This document shows positions 1 through 10,438 of a stretch of 64,000 bases of DNA, in pieces. Source of the stretch: Hybos culiciformis (taxonomy: Eukaryota > Arthropoda > Insecta > Diptera > Hybotidae). Every line of letters starts with the position of its first letter. Position 1 is the first letter of the stretch. The notes under the pieces are model-generated. The model did not search any database. It saw only the letters and a program-made list of their open reading frames with translations, and had not been told where the DNA came from. The stretch covers positions 7,583,234 to 7,647,233 of the forward strand of contig OZ023273.1 in NCBI GenBank assembly GCA_964007475.1. The letters are read 5' to 3'. The position numbers and the translations under genes are program-made.

Positions 1-163
1 CGATTCAAATCACTTGACCAATCCTTATGCAAAGCTTCATTACAAAATTCCATACAAAATTTAGGGGAAATTATTTAAGAAAAAAGCTCATGCAAATTTG
101 TATAGAATTTTGTAATGGAAAGGGAAAGCTTTGCATAACGGATCGGTCAAGCGATTTAAATCG
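1..163. repeat. Inverted-repeat element (MITE-like), cut by window edge
   Basis: Bases 1-62 are the imperfect reverse complement of 94-163. Both arms carry ATGCAAAGCTT-like and TTACAAAATTC cores, with about 30 bp of loop between them. No transposase is present and the left end may continue outside the window, so family and target duplication cannot be judged. It lies in what should be the intron between the shared eIF2-gamma/Su(var)3-9 exons (outside the window) and the Su(var)3-9 exon. Confidence 0.7.
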
Positions 164-1571
164 TACTCTAGTAAATTTTTAGATCATTCATTATTAATTT
201 ATTACTTAGATATTTCGTTGTTTGAATCAACAATGAATCCAATATACAATGCTTTTTTTCCATCATTTACTATTATACATACGCGGAAAGATTAATATTT
301 TCTTAATTTGTGGCAAAATCTGAAAAGTGATGACTTTTTTTAATTGGATTAGAAAAGTTATTAAACAAATCAATCGCAGATTAAATTATAATTTAGCGTT
401 TCAATGTTGTTCGATAATTTTGAGATAGAACATGATTGTTACAGGTAATGGAATAATCGTGTTGATGATGCAGTCTTAAAATATTAACTGTTTTTTCATT
501 TTCATGAATTATCTAGATTTAAGCATTTTCGAGGACAATACAATACCTTGTTAACTTGTATTTTTGCAACCAGTGATATTACGCCTAAGTAGGAAAAATG
601 CGAGTTTTAGCACTTTATTAGATTAGGTTACAACTCGGTTGAGGCAATATTAAGAAAGTTAGGTTATAATTTATGTGATCGGCATTACGTGACCGTACTA
701 AATAAAATTAATAAGTATTTTAAAGTTTTTAAACAACAACTATTATATTAAAAACAAATTTAGTGTTATTGACAAAATATGGTTCGACCCTCAAATCATG
801 ATTTATAATTTTATTAACTCATCATGTTGCACACTTTTTACGTAGAACTTGGCTTATTAAGTTGAATTGATTGTTGATATTGCTTTATCATTTTCTTTTG
901 CACAATATTGAAGCGATAATTTATTTAAATTAAAATATTAATAAAAAATGTCACAGTCATTTTGTAATTTTTTAAGAAAATAAACTAAGTAAATTGCTGA
1001 ATGTTTTTATGTTTTAATATTTTCTTATCATTTAAAAATTATTTTTGATTAATCCTATTTTAGAATAAGAACTGCTTCACAAAAACAAAAAAAAAATTGA
1101 TTACATTGATCATAAATCATCAATTTTAAAAAGTAATCTGTCAAAATATAAAATGAAACTAACTGCAGAATGTCGAATTAATATAACAAAATTGATAAAA
1201 AAAATTGGTGGAACAAGTTTTTCATTAAGCTTATTTTTAGACTATTTGAATCAATTTGTTTGAAATTTCATTTTATAACCATCATTGAGGAATCATTGTT
1301 ATTTCTTTTATATTACCTGTCTTTTGTTATGTTTTTTGTTTTTGTTACTTCCTAGCAAACTTAGCAAAATTCCACAAAAGATTGGACACATATTAAAAAG
1401 TGCATTTATTTGGTAGAATATAAAAAGTCATTTTTTATTAATTTATATTCTTTATTTTTTGTATTTTCTTTTTTTTTTTTTTTTCTTTTCTTATTTGTTT
1501 TTGTTTTTTATTCAGCAATTTATTTACTTGAACTTTTTTTTTTTTTTTTTGTATGTTTTTAACTCGGTTAG
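164..1571 (+). other. Probable intron upstream of the Su(var)3-9 exon, no gene seen
   Basis: AT-rich sequence without a convincing open frame on either strand. I looked for the shared eIF2-gamma N-terminal exons (ending near the RNITIKLG motif) and did not find them, so they should lie left of the window. The last ~100 bases are strongly T-rich and end in AG at 1570-1571, a good splice acceptor. Confidence 0.5.
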
Positions 1572-3235
1572 AAAATGAAGATGAAAATAAAACTAATGTT
1601 GAAATTATTGAAGAACTGAAAATTAAAATTTCGAAAGCCGACTTAGAAGAAATTTCTAAATCACCAAGATTATTGATAAAATACGAGAATAAGGAAAATG
1701 CTAGATTGCTACGATTGGCAGATTCAAACAAAAAGCTTTTACATTTTAAATATCCAAACATTTTGCCACCAACATTAACGGGATTGAAGTCATATTTACC
1801 ACTGACGGAAAATATTAGATCACCATCAGTTTTATCAGAAGGAAGTTTAAATTCACAATCATCTTGCAGCAGTGGTTATTTAAGCTTGAAAGAATTTAAA
1901 CAAAACAAATTTAAAATAAAATCGAAATCAAAATACTCAAAACAAAGAAAACTGATTAATAATGCACCCAAAAAAAAAGAATATATAGTTGAAAAAATTG
2001 TCCAGCTAAGTGAAGAACGATCAAAACCATACTTTGAAATAAAATGGAAACATTACCCGATAAAAGACAATACTTTGGAGCCATTTGAAAATATTAATGA
2101 TTGTGCTGCTTTGACGACATTCATTGATGATAGTTTTTCACAATATGAAGAAAGTATCAATCAGTTAAAAGAAAAAATAATTACAGAAATGAAAACTGAA
2201 GGTTTTCGTGTGAATGACGCAGATTTAGAAGTTACAAAAGTCGATGAATTCGACATTAATGAACATTTAATTGATTTAATTTTATTAACGATGTTGAAAC
2301 TTTCAAAATCATCTGAAGAAAAAATTAAAGAACGAGTTAAAAAACAAATAATAGTTAATCAAAAGTATCAATTGCGTACTGAACAGCTTATTAAATTACA
2401 TCAATGGAAATCGGAAGTTAATAAAATTGAAGTGAGAGCGCACATTAATATTGAAAATAACGTTGATTATGAATACATTAAACCTGGTGAATTCCAATAC
2501 ATATTAGAAAATAAACCAACTGATGACATTATCATACCTTTTATACCACCAATTGGCTGTTCATGTGAAGAGGGTTGTTTGATCGCTTCAAAAAAATGTT
2601 GCGGTCGGCAATCTGGTTCAAAATTTGCGTACACAACCAAAAAACGTTTACGATTAGAAAAAGGAGAACCAATTTACGAATGTAATAGTGCTTGCAGTTG
2701 TGGACCATATTGTTTTAATCGCGTCGTACAATTGGGTCGTAATAACTCATTATGTATATTTAAGACATCAAAAGGACGTGGTTGGGGTGTTAAAACTGAA
2801 AAAGTAATACAAAAGGGAGAATATATTTGTGAATATGCTGGTGAGATTATAACAGTTGAGGTGGCAGACACTCGTGGTAAATTTTATGATGGACAAAATC
2901 AAACTTATTTATTTGATTTAGATTTTCACGAAGATGAGAGTATGTCATGCAAATATACCATTGATGCATTCAATTATGGTAATATCGCTCGTTTTATAAA
3001 TCATTCTTGTGAACCAAATTCAGGTATATGGCCGGTATGGATTGATTGCTTGGACATAAATTTACCTCGATTAGCATTATTTGCAACCAAAAAAATTGAA
3101 CCAAATGAAGAAATAACTTTTGATTATTTAAATAGTAAAAATTCTGATGATATCGACAATTCTAAAAACTTATCAGAAGCAGAGAAATTCCTATGTCTTT
3201 GTGGATCAGCAAAATGTCGAAAATATTTATTTTAA
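1572..3235 (+). CDS. Su(var)3-9: Su(var)3-9 histone H3K9 methyltransferase, gene-specific exon (5' partial)
   Basis: Large exon coding a SUV39-type methyltransferase that methylates histone H3 lysine 9 in heterochromatin. Numbered from an in-frame ATG at 1553, the frame reads: chromodomain (about residues 143-195, EYIVEKI...IKWKHYP), cysteine-rich pre-SET (about 333-395, CSCEEGC...CSCGPYCFNR), SET (about 397-526, with NHSCEPN at 483-489 and EEITFDY), and post-SET CLCGSAKC at the C-terminus. All expected catalytic motifs look intact. I take 1572 rather than 1553 as the exon start. A long T tract ends in AG at 1570-1571, and the exon then opens in phase 1 (AA AAT GAA), the same phase as the eIF2-gamma exon at 5654. 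Both can therefore accept one upstream donor ending in G, as in the known insect fused locus where the first ~80 residues are shared. The exon has its own stop. The ATG at 1553 lies within the acceptor region and is unlikely to be the true start. Domain calls are firm; the use of outside exons is inference. Confidence 0.93.
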
Positions 3236-3462
3236 ATTATTATATACTTATAAGTTTTTTGATTTATGTTCTATATAACTTTGCATGAAATATGTTTAAT
3301 ATGTGAAAATTCCATTATACGGACAATATACAGAGTAAAATTTCTCATCAATTAATTTTTTTTGAACAGTCCTAAATAAGTGAGCTACAATTCTTGAAAA
3401 TAATAATATAGCTTTTGTAAAATCTAAATATTATGAATTGATACGTTTTAATTTTTTTTTGC

Positions 3463-3468
3463 AATAAA
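3463..3468 (+). promoter_or_regulatory. Candidate poly(A) signal for Su(var)3-9
   Basis: AATAAA about 230 bases after the Su(var)3-9 stop codon. It would end that isoform before the eIF2-gamma exons. Such hexamers are common in AT-rich DNA, so this is weak support. Confidence 0.4.
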
Positions 3469-3840
3469 TTTTGATTGAATATTATGATTACGAAACATTC
3501 CCTTTTAGTGTTGGTTACATATTTGCAAGATTAATAATAAGTTTCATGACATTCCACATTAGAGAAGGATTGATTAAAAATTTCACGAAAATCACACTAA
3601 TTGGATTGTTGATTGTTAGTGAATGGTGAAGCTCTGTAATTAAGATAATTAATCTAATCTTAAATGCGTGATTCGAATATTTTTGTCGTAATGAGATCAC
3701 GGTAAATTATGGACAACAAAATATATGTAATTTTAAATTCAATTTTAAAAACAATTTAAACTAAAATTTCAATTTCACAATACATATTTTTAAGCACTAA
3801 GCGATTTTAGAAGCGAGTGAAGAGTGTTTCTACCGAGGGA
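3469..3840 (+). other. Non-coding, Su(var)3-9 to palindrome array
   Basis: Nothing recognisable. The sequence should be intronic for the eIF2-gamma transcript. Confidence 0.4.
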
Positions 3841-4312
3841 TGGAAATAAGGCCGCGAGGATTTTTTGTTGCGGTCTTATTTCATTTTGAAAAATGAAATA
3901 AGACTGCAACCAAAATCATCGCGGCCTTATTTCATTTTTCAAAATGAAATAAGACCGCGACAAAAAAAAAATTTTCGTAGGGCTAATTTCATTTTTATAA
4001 ATGAAATAAGGCCGCGTTGTAATTTCATGTTTCAAAATGAAATAAGACCTTGATAAAAAATCTTGTGAGGTGAGCATACAGGGCGGCGGGCGGGCGGTTG
4101 GTCAGTGGGATTTGTGGCGCCCGCCCGCCTCCTTATTTCATTAAAATAATGAAATTAGACCTCCGATAATTTTTTTTTTGTCGGGGTCTTATTTCATTTT
4201 TTAAAATGAAACAAGGCCGCGAGGACTTTTTTGCGGTCTTTTTAAAAATGAAATAAGACCGCAACAAAAAACCTATCGCGGCCTTATTTCACGCGGCCTT
4301 ATTTCACTGCGC
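3841..4312. repeat. Palindrome array (GCGGYCTTATTTCATTTT units) with GC-rich core
   Basis: At least six imperfect palindromes of the form GCGGTCTTATTTCATTTT followed by AAAATGAAATAAGACCGC, separated by short spacers such as GACAAAAAAAA. Units alternate between 'aagaccgc' and 'aaggccgc' variants. In the middle (4079-4131) sits a GC-only inverted pair, GGCGGGCGGGCGG against GCGCCCGCCCGCC. Short open frames through the array only reflect the repeat (recurring NEIRP) and are not taken as genes. The array is intronic within the eIF2-gamma transcription unit. The class of element is unknown. Confidence 0.85.
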
Positions 4313-5653
4313 CTTTGAAAATTTCAAAGCTTTAGATTGCTTAGTTTCGAAATAAATACAAGCTAAAAATAATTTTTATTTGTACGAACGAACTCAATAA
4401 TTAGAATTTTTAATTGCAAAAACTTTTTATTCTCAAATTTCGGAAATTTTTTTCTTAATTAGAATTTTGATGAAAAATTTTTAATTGAATTTGAATAAAT
4501 TCAAAATTATATGAGTCGTACCCTCTGCAGTTATTGTTAAAAGCTCAAATCCATTAAATATTTAGGTCGAAAATTTTAAAATTTTCCAGTTTCAACTAAT
4601 TCCGTGCAACTTTAAAGAGAATGATTTAAATTTAATTGAAATTGAATTGAAAGCATATTTTCTTATAATTATAATTAATATAAAGGTGCTTACATCTGCA
4701 TCAATACTCTTAAAATGTAAATCTATCCTTTTTTAAAAAAATTTATATATTTCTTTATACTTTTCTTTAAAATTAAGTGCTTTTTATTATATCTATAAAT
4801 AAAAACTTGTTAACAATTCTAATATTTAAAAAATGAATTTAAATCGCTTACATAAAGACTGTCTTTTAAAACAAAGATATCTAAGATTTTAGCAATTTTT
4901 TATGTAACATTACTATATTTTTGATAAATATAAGTTATGATTGAAATAGCATTTGGTTTTATTTATTTTTATTTATTGAAAGCTTGTTATTGGAATGTTT
5001 TCATGTTAATTATTTGACGACCCACGTTTAGTGAAGCAGACTGTATTCAATAGCATTGTTTAAAAACAATATTGTAATTGCAATTTAAGAAATCATATAC
5101 ATACATATATATAATAATTAATTATTTATATAACAACAATAAATAGAAAATAGAATTTGCAAGCAATAAATACAAACGGTAACGTTTGAAAAAAGTGAAT
5201 CGCTTAGAACAGTTAAGTACATATTGTAAAAATTAAGACTTGGTAAACAAATATGAGTTGCTTAATCGAAAACTTAAAAGTCAAAGTAACTAGTATCATT
5301 AATTAAGAACACTAAAAAGATTATCATTTTCAAACAACGATTTTTTAGATGTTTTTTTCTATTTTTGTTTGAAGGGTTTTTAATTTGTATTTTTTGTATG
5401 GAATGAATTTCTGTTATTTATGTTACTTTATGGTAAAACGAAATAAAATACTTTCCATATATGTACATTGTATATCATGTATTTTATTTACTTTTTCTGA
5501 AACAAATACTTTTTGTATAAATCTGACATTATTTGCATTGCGGGCCACAATGCACTATTATAGGATTAACAGGCCGTAGGTACATAACATAATATTATTC
5601 ATCTAACGAAAAAAAAACTAAATATGCCGCATCTACAATTTATTTCGTTTAAG
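4313..5653 (+). other. Intronic AT-rich sequence before eIF2-gamma exons
   Basis: No coding signal seen. A short open frame near 5385 has no recognisable motif. The last bases, TTATTTCGTTTAAG, are a plausible acceptor for the following exon. Confidence 0.5.
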
Positions 5654-7387
5654 GTTATGCTAATGCTAAAATTTATAAATGCGATAACCTAAAATGCCCA
5701 CGACCTGCCAGCTTTATATCTGGAAGTTCTTCTAAAGATGATAGTTTCCCATGCTTAAGACCATCATGTTCAGGTCGGTTTCAATTGATTCGTCATGTGA
5801 GTTTTGTTGATTGCCCTGGTCACGACATTCTTATGGCAACAATGTTAAACGGAGCGGCGGTTATGGATGCTGCTCTATTATTGATTGCTGGGAATGAGCC
5901 GTGCCCCCAACCGCAAACTTCGGAACATTTAGCTGCAATTGAAATTATGAAATTAAAACATATTTTGATTTTACAAAATAAAATTGATTTGGTTAAAGAA
6001 ACCCAAGCTAAAGAGCAATTTGAACAAATCGTGAAATTTGTTCAAGGAACTGTAGCTGAAGGAGCTCCAGTTATTCCGATATCAGCTCAATTAAAATTTA
6101 ACATTGAAGTAAGTACATATTTCAGAATTCAAGCAGCCATTTAGGTTCATTTTGTTTTTTTTCAGTTTAGTTTATACTTGTTCAGTTCACGTTCAATATA
6201 TCCCCAATATACACATTCATTACTATTCAATACTTTGGAATTTTCTTAAGCTTTTTAAAAATAAATGAGAAAAATATTAAATTAATTAAGGAATTTTGAA
6301 ATTATTAATAAACGTTAATTAGAAGGTGAATCACATAAATTTTAGATTGAAGGTTTAATTATGTGGGTATATATTGTAGTTCATTTTGGGAATTTAACTT
6401 ATGTTGCCATTTTGCTATCCACAGTACAGTAAATAAATTTTAATATTGAGTTTAGAATTTGAATGAATTTCAAAAAATGAATTTGTAGTTAGAAATCAAA
6501 AAACTTCATTAATTTTCTTTTCTAATAATTTGTCTTTTAATTTAAAACTATTGTATTCGAAATGTCCCGAATTTATCTTCCTTTAAAATAATTTTTACTT
6601 ATTTTAAGGTACTTTGCGAATATATCGTAAAGAAGATCCCGATACCTACAAGAAATTTCACATCAGCACCACGTTTGATTGTTATCCGTTCATTTGACGT
6701 AAATAAACCTGGTTGCGAAGTTGATGACTTGAAAGGTGGTGTTGCAGGTGGATCCATTTTATGTGGTGTCTTAAAAGTCGGCCAAGAAATTGAGGTTCGA
6801 CCAGGCGTTGTCACCAAAGACTCGGAAGGAAAAGTGGCCTGTAAGCCAATTTTCTCAAGAATTGTTTCTTTATTTGCCGAACAAAATGAATTACAGTTTG
6901 CTGTACCTGGTGGCTTGATCGGTGTGGGGACCAAAATTGATCCAACTTTATGTCGAGCTGATCGTTTAGTTGGTCAAGTTTTAGGAGCTGTTGGAGCTTT
7001 GCCAGAAATTTATGTGGAATTGGAAATATCGTATTATTTATTGAAACGTTTATTAGGTGTTCGTACTGAAGGTGATAAAAAAGCAGCTCGTGTGCAGAAA
7101 TTATCGAAAAATGAAATTTTACTGGTCAACATCGGTTCTTTGAGTACAGGTGGTCGTGTTGTTGCAACAAGAGCGGATTTAGCGAAAATAGCATTAACAA
7201 CACCTGTGTGCACTGAAGTTGGGGAAAAAATTGCGTTAAGTCGTCGTGTAGAAAAACATTGGCGGTAAGACGTTATTTTAATAAAATAATTTTTCATTTA
7301 TTATTTTTTAATATTTTTTTTAACATTTTCAGTTTGATTGGATGGGGTCAAATTCGTGGTGGTGCTACAATACAACCCAGCAATTAG
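5654..7387 (+). CDS. eIF2gamma: eIF2-gamma, three downstream exons (5' partial)
   Basis: Translation initiation factor 2 gamma, the GTPase subunit of the ternary complex that brings initiator Met-tRNA to the 40S ribosome. Coding exons: 5654-6108 (phase-1 start, [11 protein letters not shown]...), 6609-7264 and 7333-7387 (stop TAG at 7385-7387). Splice sites GAA|gtaagt, ttttaag|GTA, TGGCG|gtaaga and tttcag|TTTG keep the frame exactly. Visible parts are a four-cysteine knuckle (YKCDNLKC...FPCLRPSC), G3 DCPGHD, G4 NKIDL, G5 SAQLK, and the domain II/III beta-barrel sequence to RLIGWGQI near the C-terminus. The N-terminal exons with the G1 P-loop and switch I are outside the window to the left. 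In the fused insect locus they are shared with Su(var)3-9, and this transcript skips the 1572-3235 exon. I see no frameshift or missing motif. The short last exon ends in ATIQPSN, slightly divergent from the usual C-terminus. Confidence 0.95.
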
Positions 7388-7409
7388 GCAGTGAAATTTT
7401 TTTTTTTTA

Positions 7410-7415
7410 AATAAA
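7410..7415 (+). promoter_or_regulatory. Candidate poly(A) signal for eIF2-gamma
   Basis: AATAAA 23 bases after the stop codon, following a T run. Well placed for a very short 3' UTR, although others could be used. Confidence 0.45.
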
Positions 7416-7524
7416 TTTAAATATTGAAATATTTATAGAAACGAAGATTTCAAAATTATATAAAATAAGTTTATCAACATTATTGTTTGAGTATTTTATA
7501 CAATATGTATATGAGAAAAATAAA

Positions 7525-7616
7525 AGTAAACTACCTATACAATGTTTGTACATATACCTATCTAAGCTAAAGTAAACTACCTATACAATGTTTGTACATA
7601 TACCTACCTAAGCTAA
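7525..7616. repeat. 46-bp direct tandem duplication
   Basis: Two head-to-tail copies, 7525-7570 and 7571-7616, containing CTACCTATACAATGTTTGTA. They differ at one base (TATC versus TACC). A recent local duplication downstream of eIF2-gamma with no coding content. Confidence 0.9.
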
Positions 7617-8255
7617 ATTACATAAATGGAGACGGTGGTAATGTTTTCTTCACTGATTTATCCTATTTCTTTTTGTGAAATTTTCAAACTACTTACACTC
7701 CGAAATTGGTTAAGTTTCAAACAAACACCTAAAAAAAAGTAAAATATAAAAAAGTTTAAATGAATAATAATTTAAATTTTAAAAATTCGATTTTTGAAAT
7801 GGTCTAAAACGGCTTTTGCAGTTGAAAAAAGTATTTAGAATTTTTTTAAGCTTGAATTTTTTTAAGATTTTGAATAAAACAGTATTTTTATTTCAAGAAT
7901 TTGTTTAACAAATTTGTTAAAATTATTGATATTATTTATTATGCATCTTATTCTTCTACCTTTATAAAAAACGCCTTATTTATCAGCATAAAATCATATT
8001 TACTTCAAGATCCTTTTAACATTTTGTTCAATTTGGAATTTTTACACTAGTTGCTGCAATTATACATTTTTAAAATGTTAAATCTTCTTTTATTTTAACT
8101 GCAGAGATAGCAGATAAAAAAATTTGTTTGCAGGCAAAAATCGTCACTTTTCTTTTTTCTACAATTGTGCTTTTTTGTATTTTCAGGTGGTGGAACTGTT
8201 ATTTTTGCTACAAAAAAACAAAATGAAAAAGTAAACAAAAAATACAAGTCGTGTA
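7617..8255. other. Intergenic, nothing recognised
   Basis: AT-rich. A stretch from 8183 after TATTTTCAG looks superficially like an exon start but carries no recognisable protein and is interrupted by the next element. Confidence 0.4.
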
Positions 8256-8917
8256 CAGTGTTGCCAGAAGGATCATTTCATGGCCAAATTAATGCTCAAT
8301 TCACTGTTTTGACAGTCGCTCCGTGGCCATTTATGGAACGTAGGAGAACATATAAAATTTTTTTTTTCGTGAAATTTGTATGAAAATATGCGATTTGAAA
8401 TTTTATTTAAGTTATAATTAATTAGTTAATTAATAAAAATGAATAGAAAAAATTTTGAGGTCTGCGGAATATCATTAGCAAACAATTCTATAGGTAGAAA
8501 TATTTCCATTCATTACTTTTTCATCCAACCACCAGACCGCCCGCCCGCCGCCCCCTCTTGTTTTGGGGCACCCCCTTTATCCTTTTTCCAAAAATAGGGC
8601 CAATCGGGAAAAAAAAAATGTCCCATACAAAAATGTATGAAAACATTGAGGGGCCATATCTCCGAAACGGGGCCCGAGCCCCAAGAACTGATTTCAGTTT
8701 TGGAAGTTTGGGCACCGCCTCTACCCCCCCTCCAAGTTTCAGCCGTTTCTGAGAGGTTCACATAAACTGCACTTACGCCAAAAAATAAATATAACTTTTT
8801 GTACCTTATTTTTTGTGGGTCAAACTGTTTTGACCATTTTTCCCAAAAATAAATTGGGGTCGTTTTAAAAAAAATTTTACGGCATTTGGCAATTTTGTAA
8901 AGTTTAGGCCACCACTG
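8256..8917. mobile_element. Non-autonomous hAT-type element with exact 8-bp TSD
   Basis: The sequence GTCGTGTA occurs exactly at 8248-8255 and again at 8918-8925. Between them the element opens with CAGTGTTGCC and closes with GGCCACCACTG, whose reverse complement is CAGTGGTGGCC. CAGTG ends with an 8-bp duplication are the hAT hallmark. The interior (8510-8760) is unusually GC-rich for this genome, with CCGCCCGCCCGCCGCCC and runs of CCCC. Open frames on both strands there share no motif with transposases and are taken as chance frames in GC-rich DNA. Part of the interior (about 8640-8850) resembles 14800-15040. Confidence 0.85.
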
Positions 8918-8971
8918 GTCGTGTACTTCCTTTCCTTCCTATCATGATGTATTAATATTGGGAGCGTCTAC

Positions 8972-9340
8972 AGTTACGGCAAACGTAACTCTTTTTTTTT
9001 ACGGCAACCGTAATCCTGTTCAAAATTGACTAAAGTTACGGCAAACGTAACTCTTTTTTTTTTTTTAGAGTTACGGCAACCGTAATCCTGTTCAAAATTG
9101 ACTAAAGTTACGGCAAACGTAACTCTTTTTTTATTTTTAGAGTTACGGCAACCGTAATCCTGTTGAAAATTGACTAAAGTTACGGCAAACGTAACTCTTT
9201 TTTTATTTTTAGAGTTACGGCAACCGTAATCCTGTTGAAAATTGTTTAAAGTTACGGCAAACGTAACTCTTTTTTTTTTTAGAGTTACGGCAACCGTAAT
9301 CCTGTAGAAAATTGTCTAAAGTTACGGCGGACGTAACTTT
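8972..9340. repeat. ~72-bp tandem array of GTTACG...CGTAAC units
   Basis: Units start near 8972, 9034, 9106, 9178, 9250 and 9320 (spacing 62-72). Each has GTTACGGCAAACGTAAC (6-bp inverted halves around GCAAA), a T run, GAGTTACGGCAACCGTAATC, then CTGTT(C/G)AAAATTG. The mirror motif GTTACGGTTGCCGTAAC is found in inverted orientation at the right end (9853-9940 and 10566-10653). The array forms the inner extension of the element's terminal repeat. Confidence 0.9.
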
Positions 9341-9647
9341 TTTTTTTTTTAGTGATTACGGCAAAGTTTTTTTTGAGCATTATGACTTTTTTTTTAAATA
9401 AAAAGTTGTTATGCTGAATGGGGGACGGCCGCCGCCTCCCCCAAACCCCCTAGGGCTTCTTTTTTTTTTTTTTTTTATTTTGCTTTGGCGCTTCGCGCTT
9501 TTAAAACTATTTTTGTATTTTTGTATAACTATGTAAGGTTTTACTATTCTTGCATTTTTTGTATGACGATGTAAGGTTTTTACTTGTCAATAACTTTCAC
9601 ATGTACACATAATTTATATTTTCTATTTTGTACACGTTTATAATTTT

Positions 9648-9725
9648 AATACTGTAGCCGAGAGGTAGAGTGGTAGAATGAAATGCTAAAGAACGAGGTT
9701 CGAATCCCGAAGAAAGGGTTAAAAC
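9648..9725 (+). repeat. tRNA-derived SINE-like head with A and B boxes (copy 1)
   Basis: A-box TAGCCGAGAGG (9655-9665) and B-box GGTTCGAATCC (9697-9707) match the pol III internal promoter consensus and are 42 bp apart, close to tRNA spacing. An A-rich, AAG-rich tail follows (9721-9800). The T-stem and acceptor stem do not pair, so it is not a working tRNA gene. It looks like the head of a tRNA-derived SINE captured in the DNA element. Confidence 0.65.
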
Positions 9726-10360
9726 AAAAAAAAAGGAAGAAAAGAAAGAAAAGAAAAAAAGAAAAACAAGAAAAAAAAGAAAAAAAAAATTAAATAAATT
9801 TTTTTTTATGTTCGACAAAAAAAAATTGCCGTAACTTTAAGCATTACGTAAAAGTTACGGTTGCCGTAACTTAAAAAAAAAAAAATAAGTTACGTTAACC
9901 GTAACTGTTAAAAAAAAAAATAAGTTACGGTTGCCGTAACTGTAGCCACTCCCATTGTTTAAAGTTACGGCAAACGTAACTCTTTTTTTTTTTAGAGTTA
10001 CGGCAACCGTAATCCTGTAGAAAATTGTCTAAAGTTACGGCGGACGTAACTTTTTTTTTTTTTAGTGATTACGGCAAAGTTTTTTTTGAGCATTATGACT
10101 TTTTTTTTAAATAAAAAGTTGTTATGCTGAATGGGGGACGGCCGCCGCCTCCCCCAAACCCCCTAGGGCTTCTTTTTTTTTTTTTTTTTATTTTGCTTTG
10201 GCGCTTCGCGCTTTTAAAACTATTTTTGTATTTTTGTATAACTATGTAAGGTTTTACTATTCTTGCATTTTTTGTATGACGATGTAAGGTTTTTACTTGT
10301 CAATAACTTTCACATGTACACATAATTTATATTTTCTATTTTGTACACGTTTATAATTTT

Positions 10361-10438
10361 AATACTGTAGCCGAGAGGTAGAGTGGTAGAATGAAATGCT
10401 AAAGAACGAGGTTCGAATCCCGAAGAAAGGGTTAAAAC
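10361..10438 (+). repeat. tRNA-derived SINE-like head (copy 2)
   Basis: Exact copy of the 9648-9725 sequence carried by the 713-bp duplication. The A box is at 10368-10378 and the B box at 10410-10420. Confidence 0.65.

Noticed and set aside
1553..1571. ATG at 1553 as the Su(var)3-9 start codon
   Set aside because: It lies within the T-rich acceptor region; the phase-matched acceptor at 1572 and the known fused-locus structure fit better.
3865..4053. 62-residue open frame with repeated NEIRP
   Set aside because: It is a reading of the palindrome array; the repetition comes from DNA repeats, not a protein.
5385..5579. 64-residue open frame before the eIF2-gamma exon
   Set aside because: No motif, intronic position and no conservation that I can recognise.
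8183..8255. Exon-like start after TATTTTCAG
   Set aside because: No recognisable protein, eIF2-gamma already ends at 7387, and the frame runs into a transposon.
8513..8761. Overlapping open frames on both strands in GC-rich DNA
   Set aside because: They lie inside the non-autonomous hAT-type element and show no transposase or other motif; high GC lowers stop frequency.
9648..9725. Functional tRNA gene
   Set aside because: A and B boxes are good, but the T-stem and acceptor stem do not pair.
9597..9818. Phe-rich 73-residue minus-strand frame, also at 10310-10531
   Set aside because: It is the translation of an A-rich SINE-like tail, identical in both copies because the DNA is duplicated.
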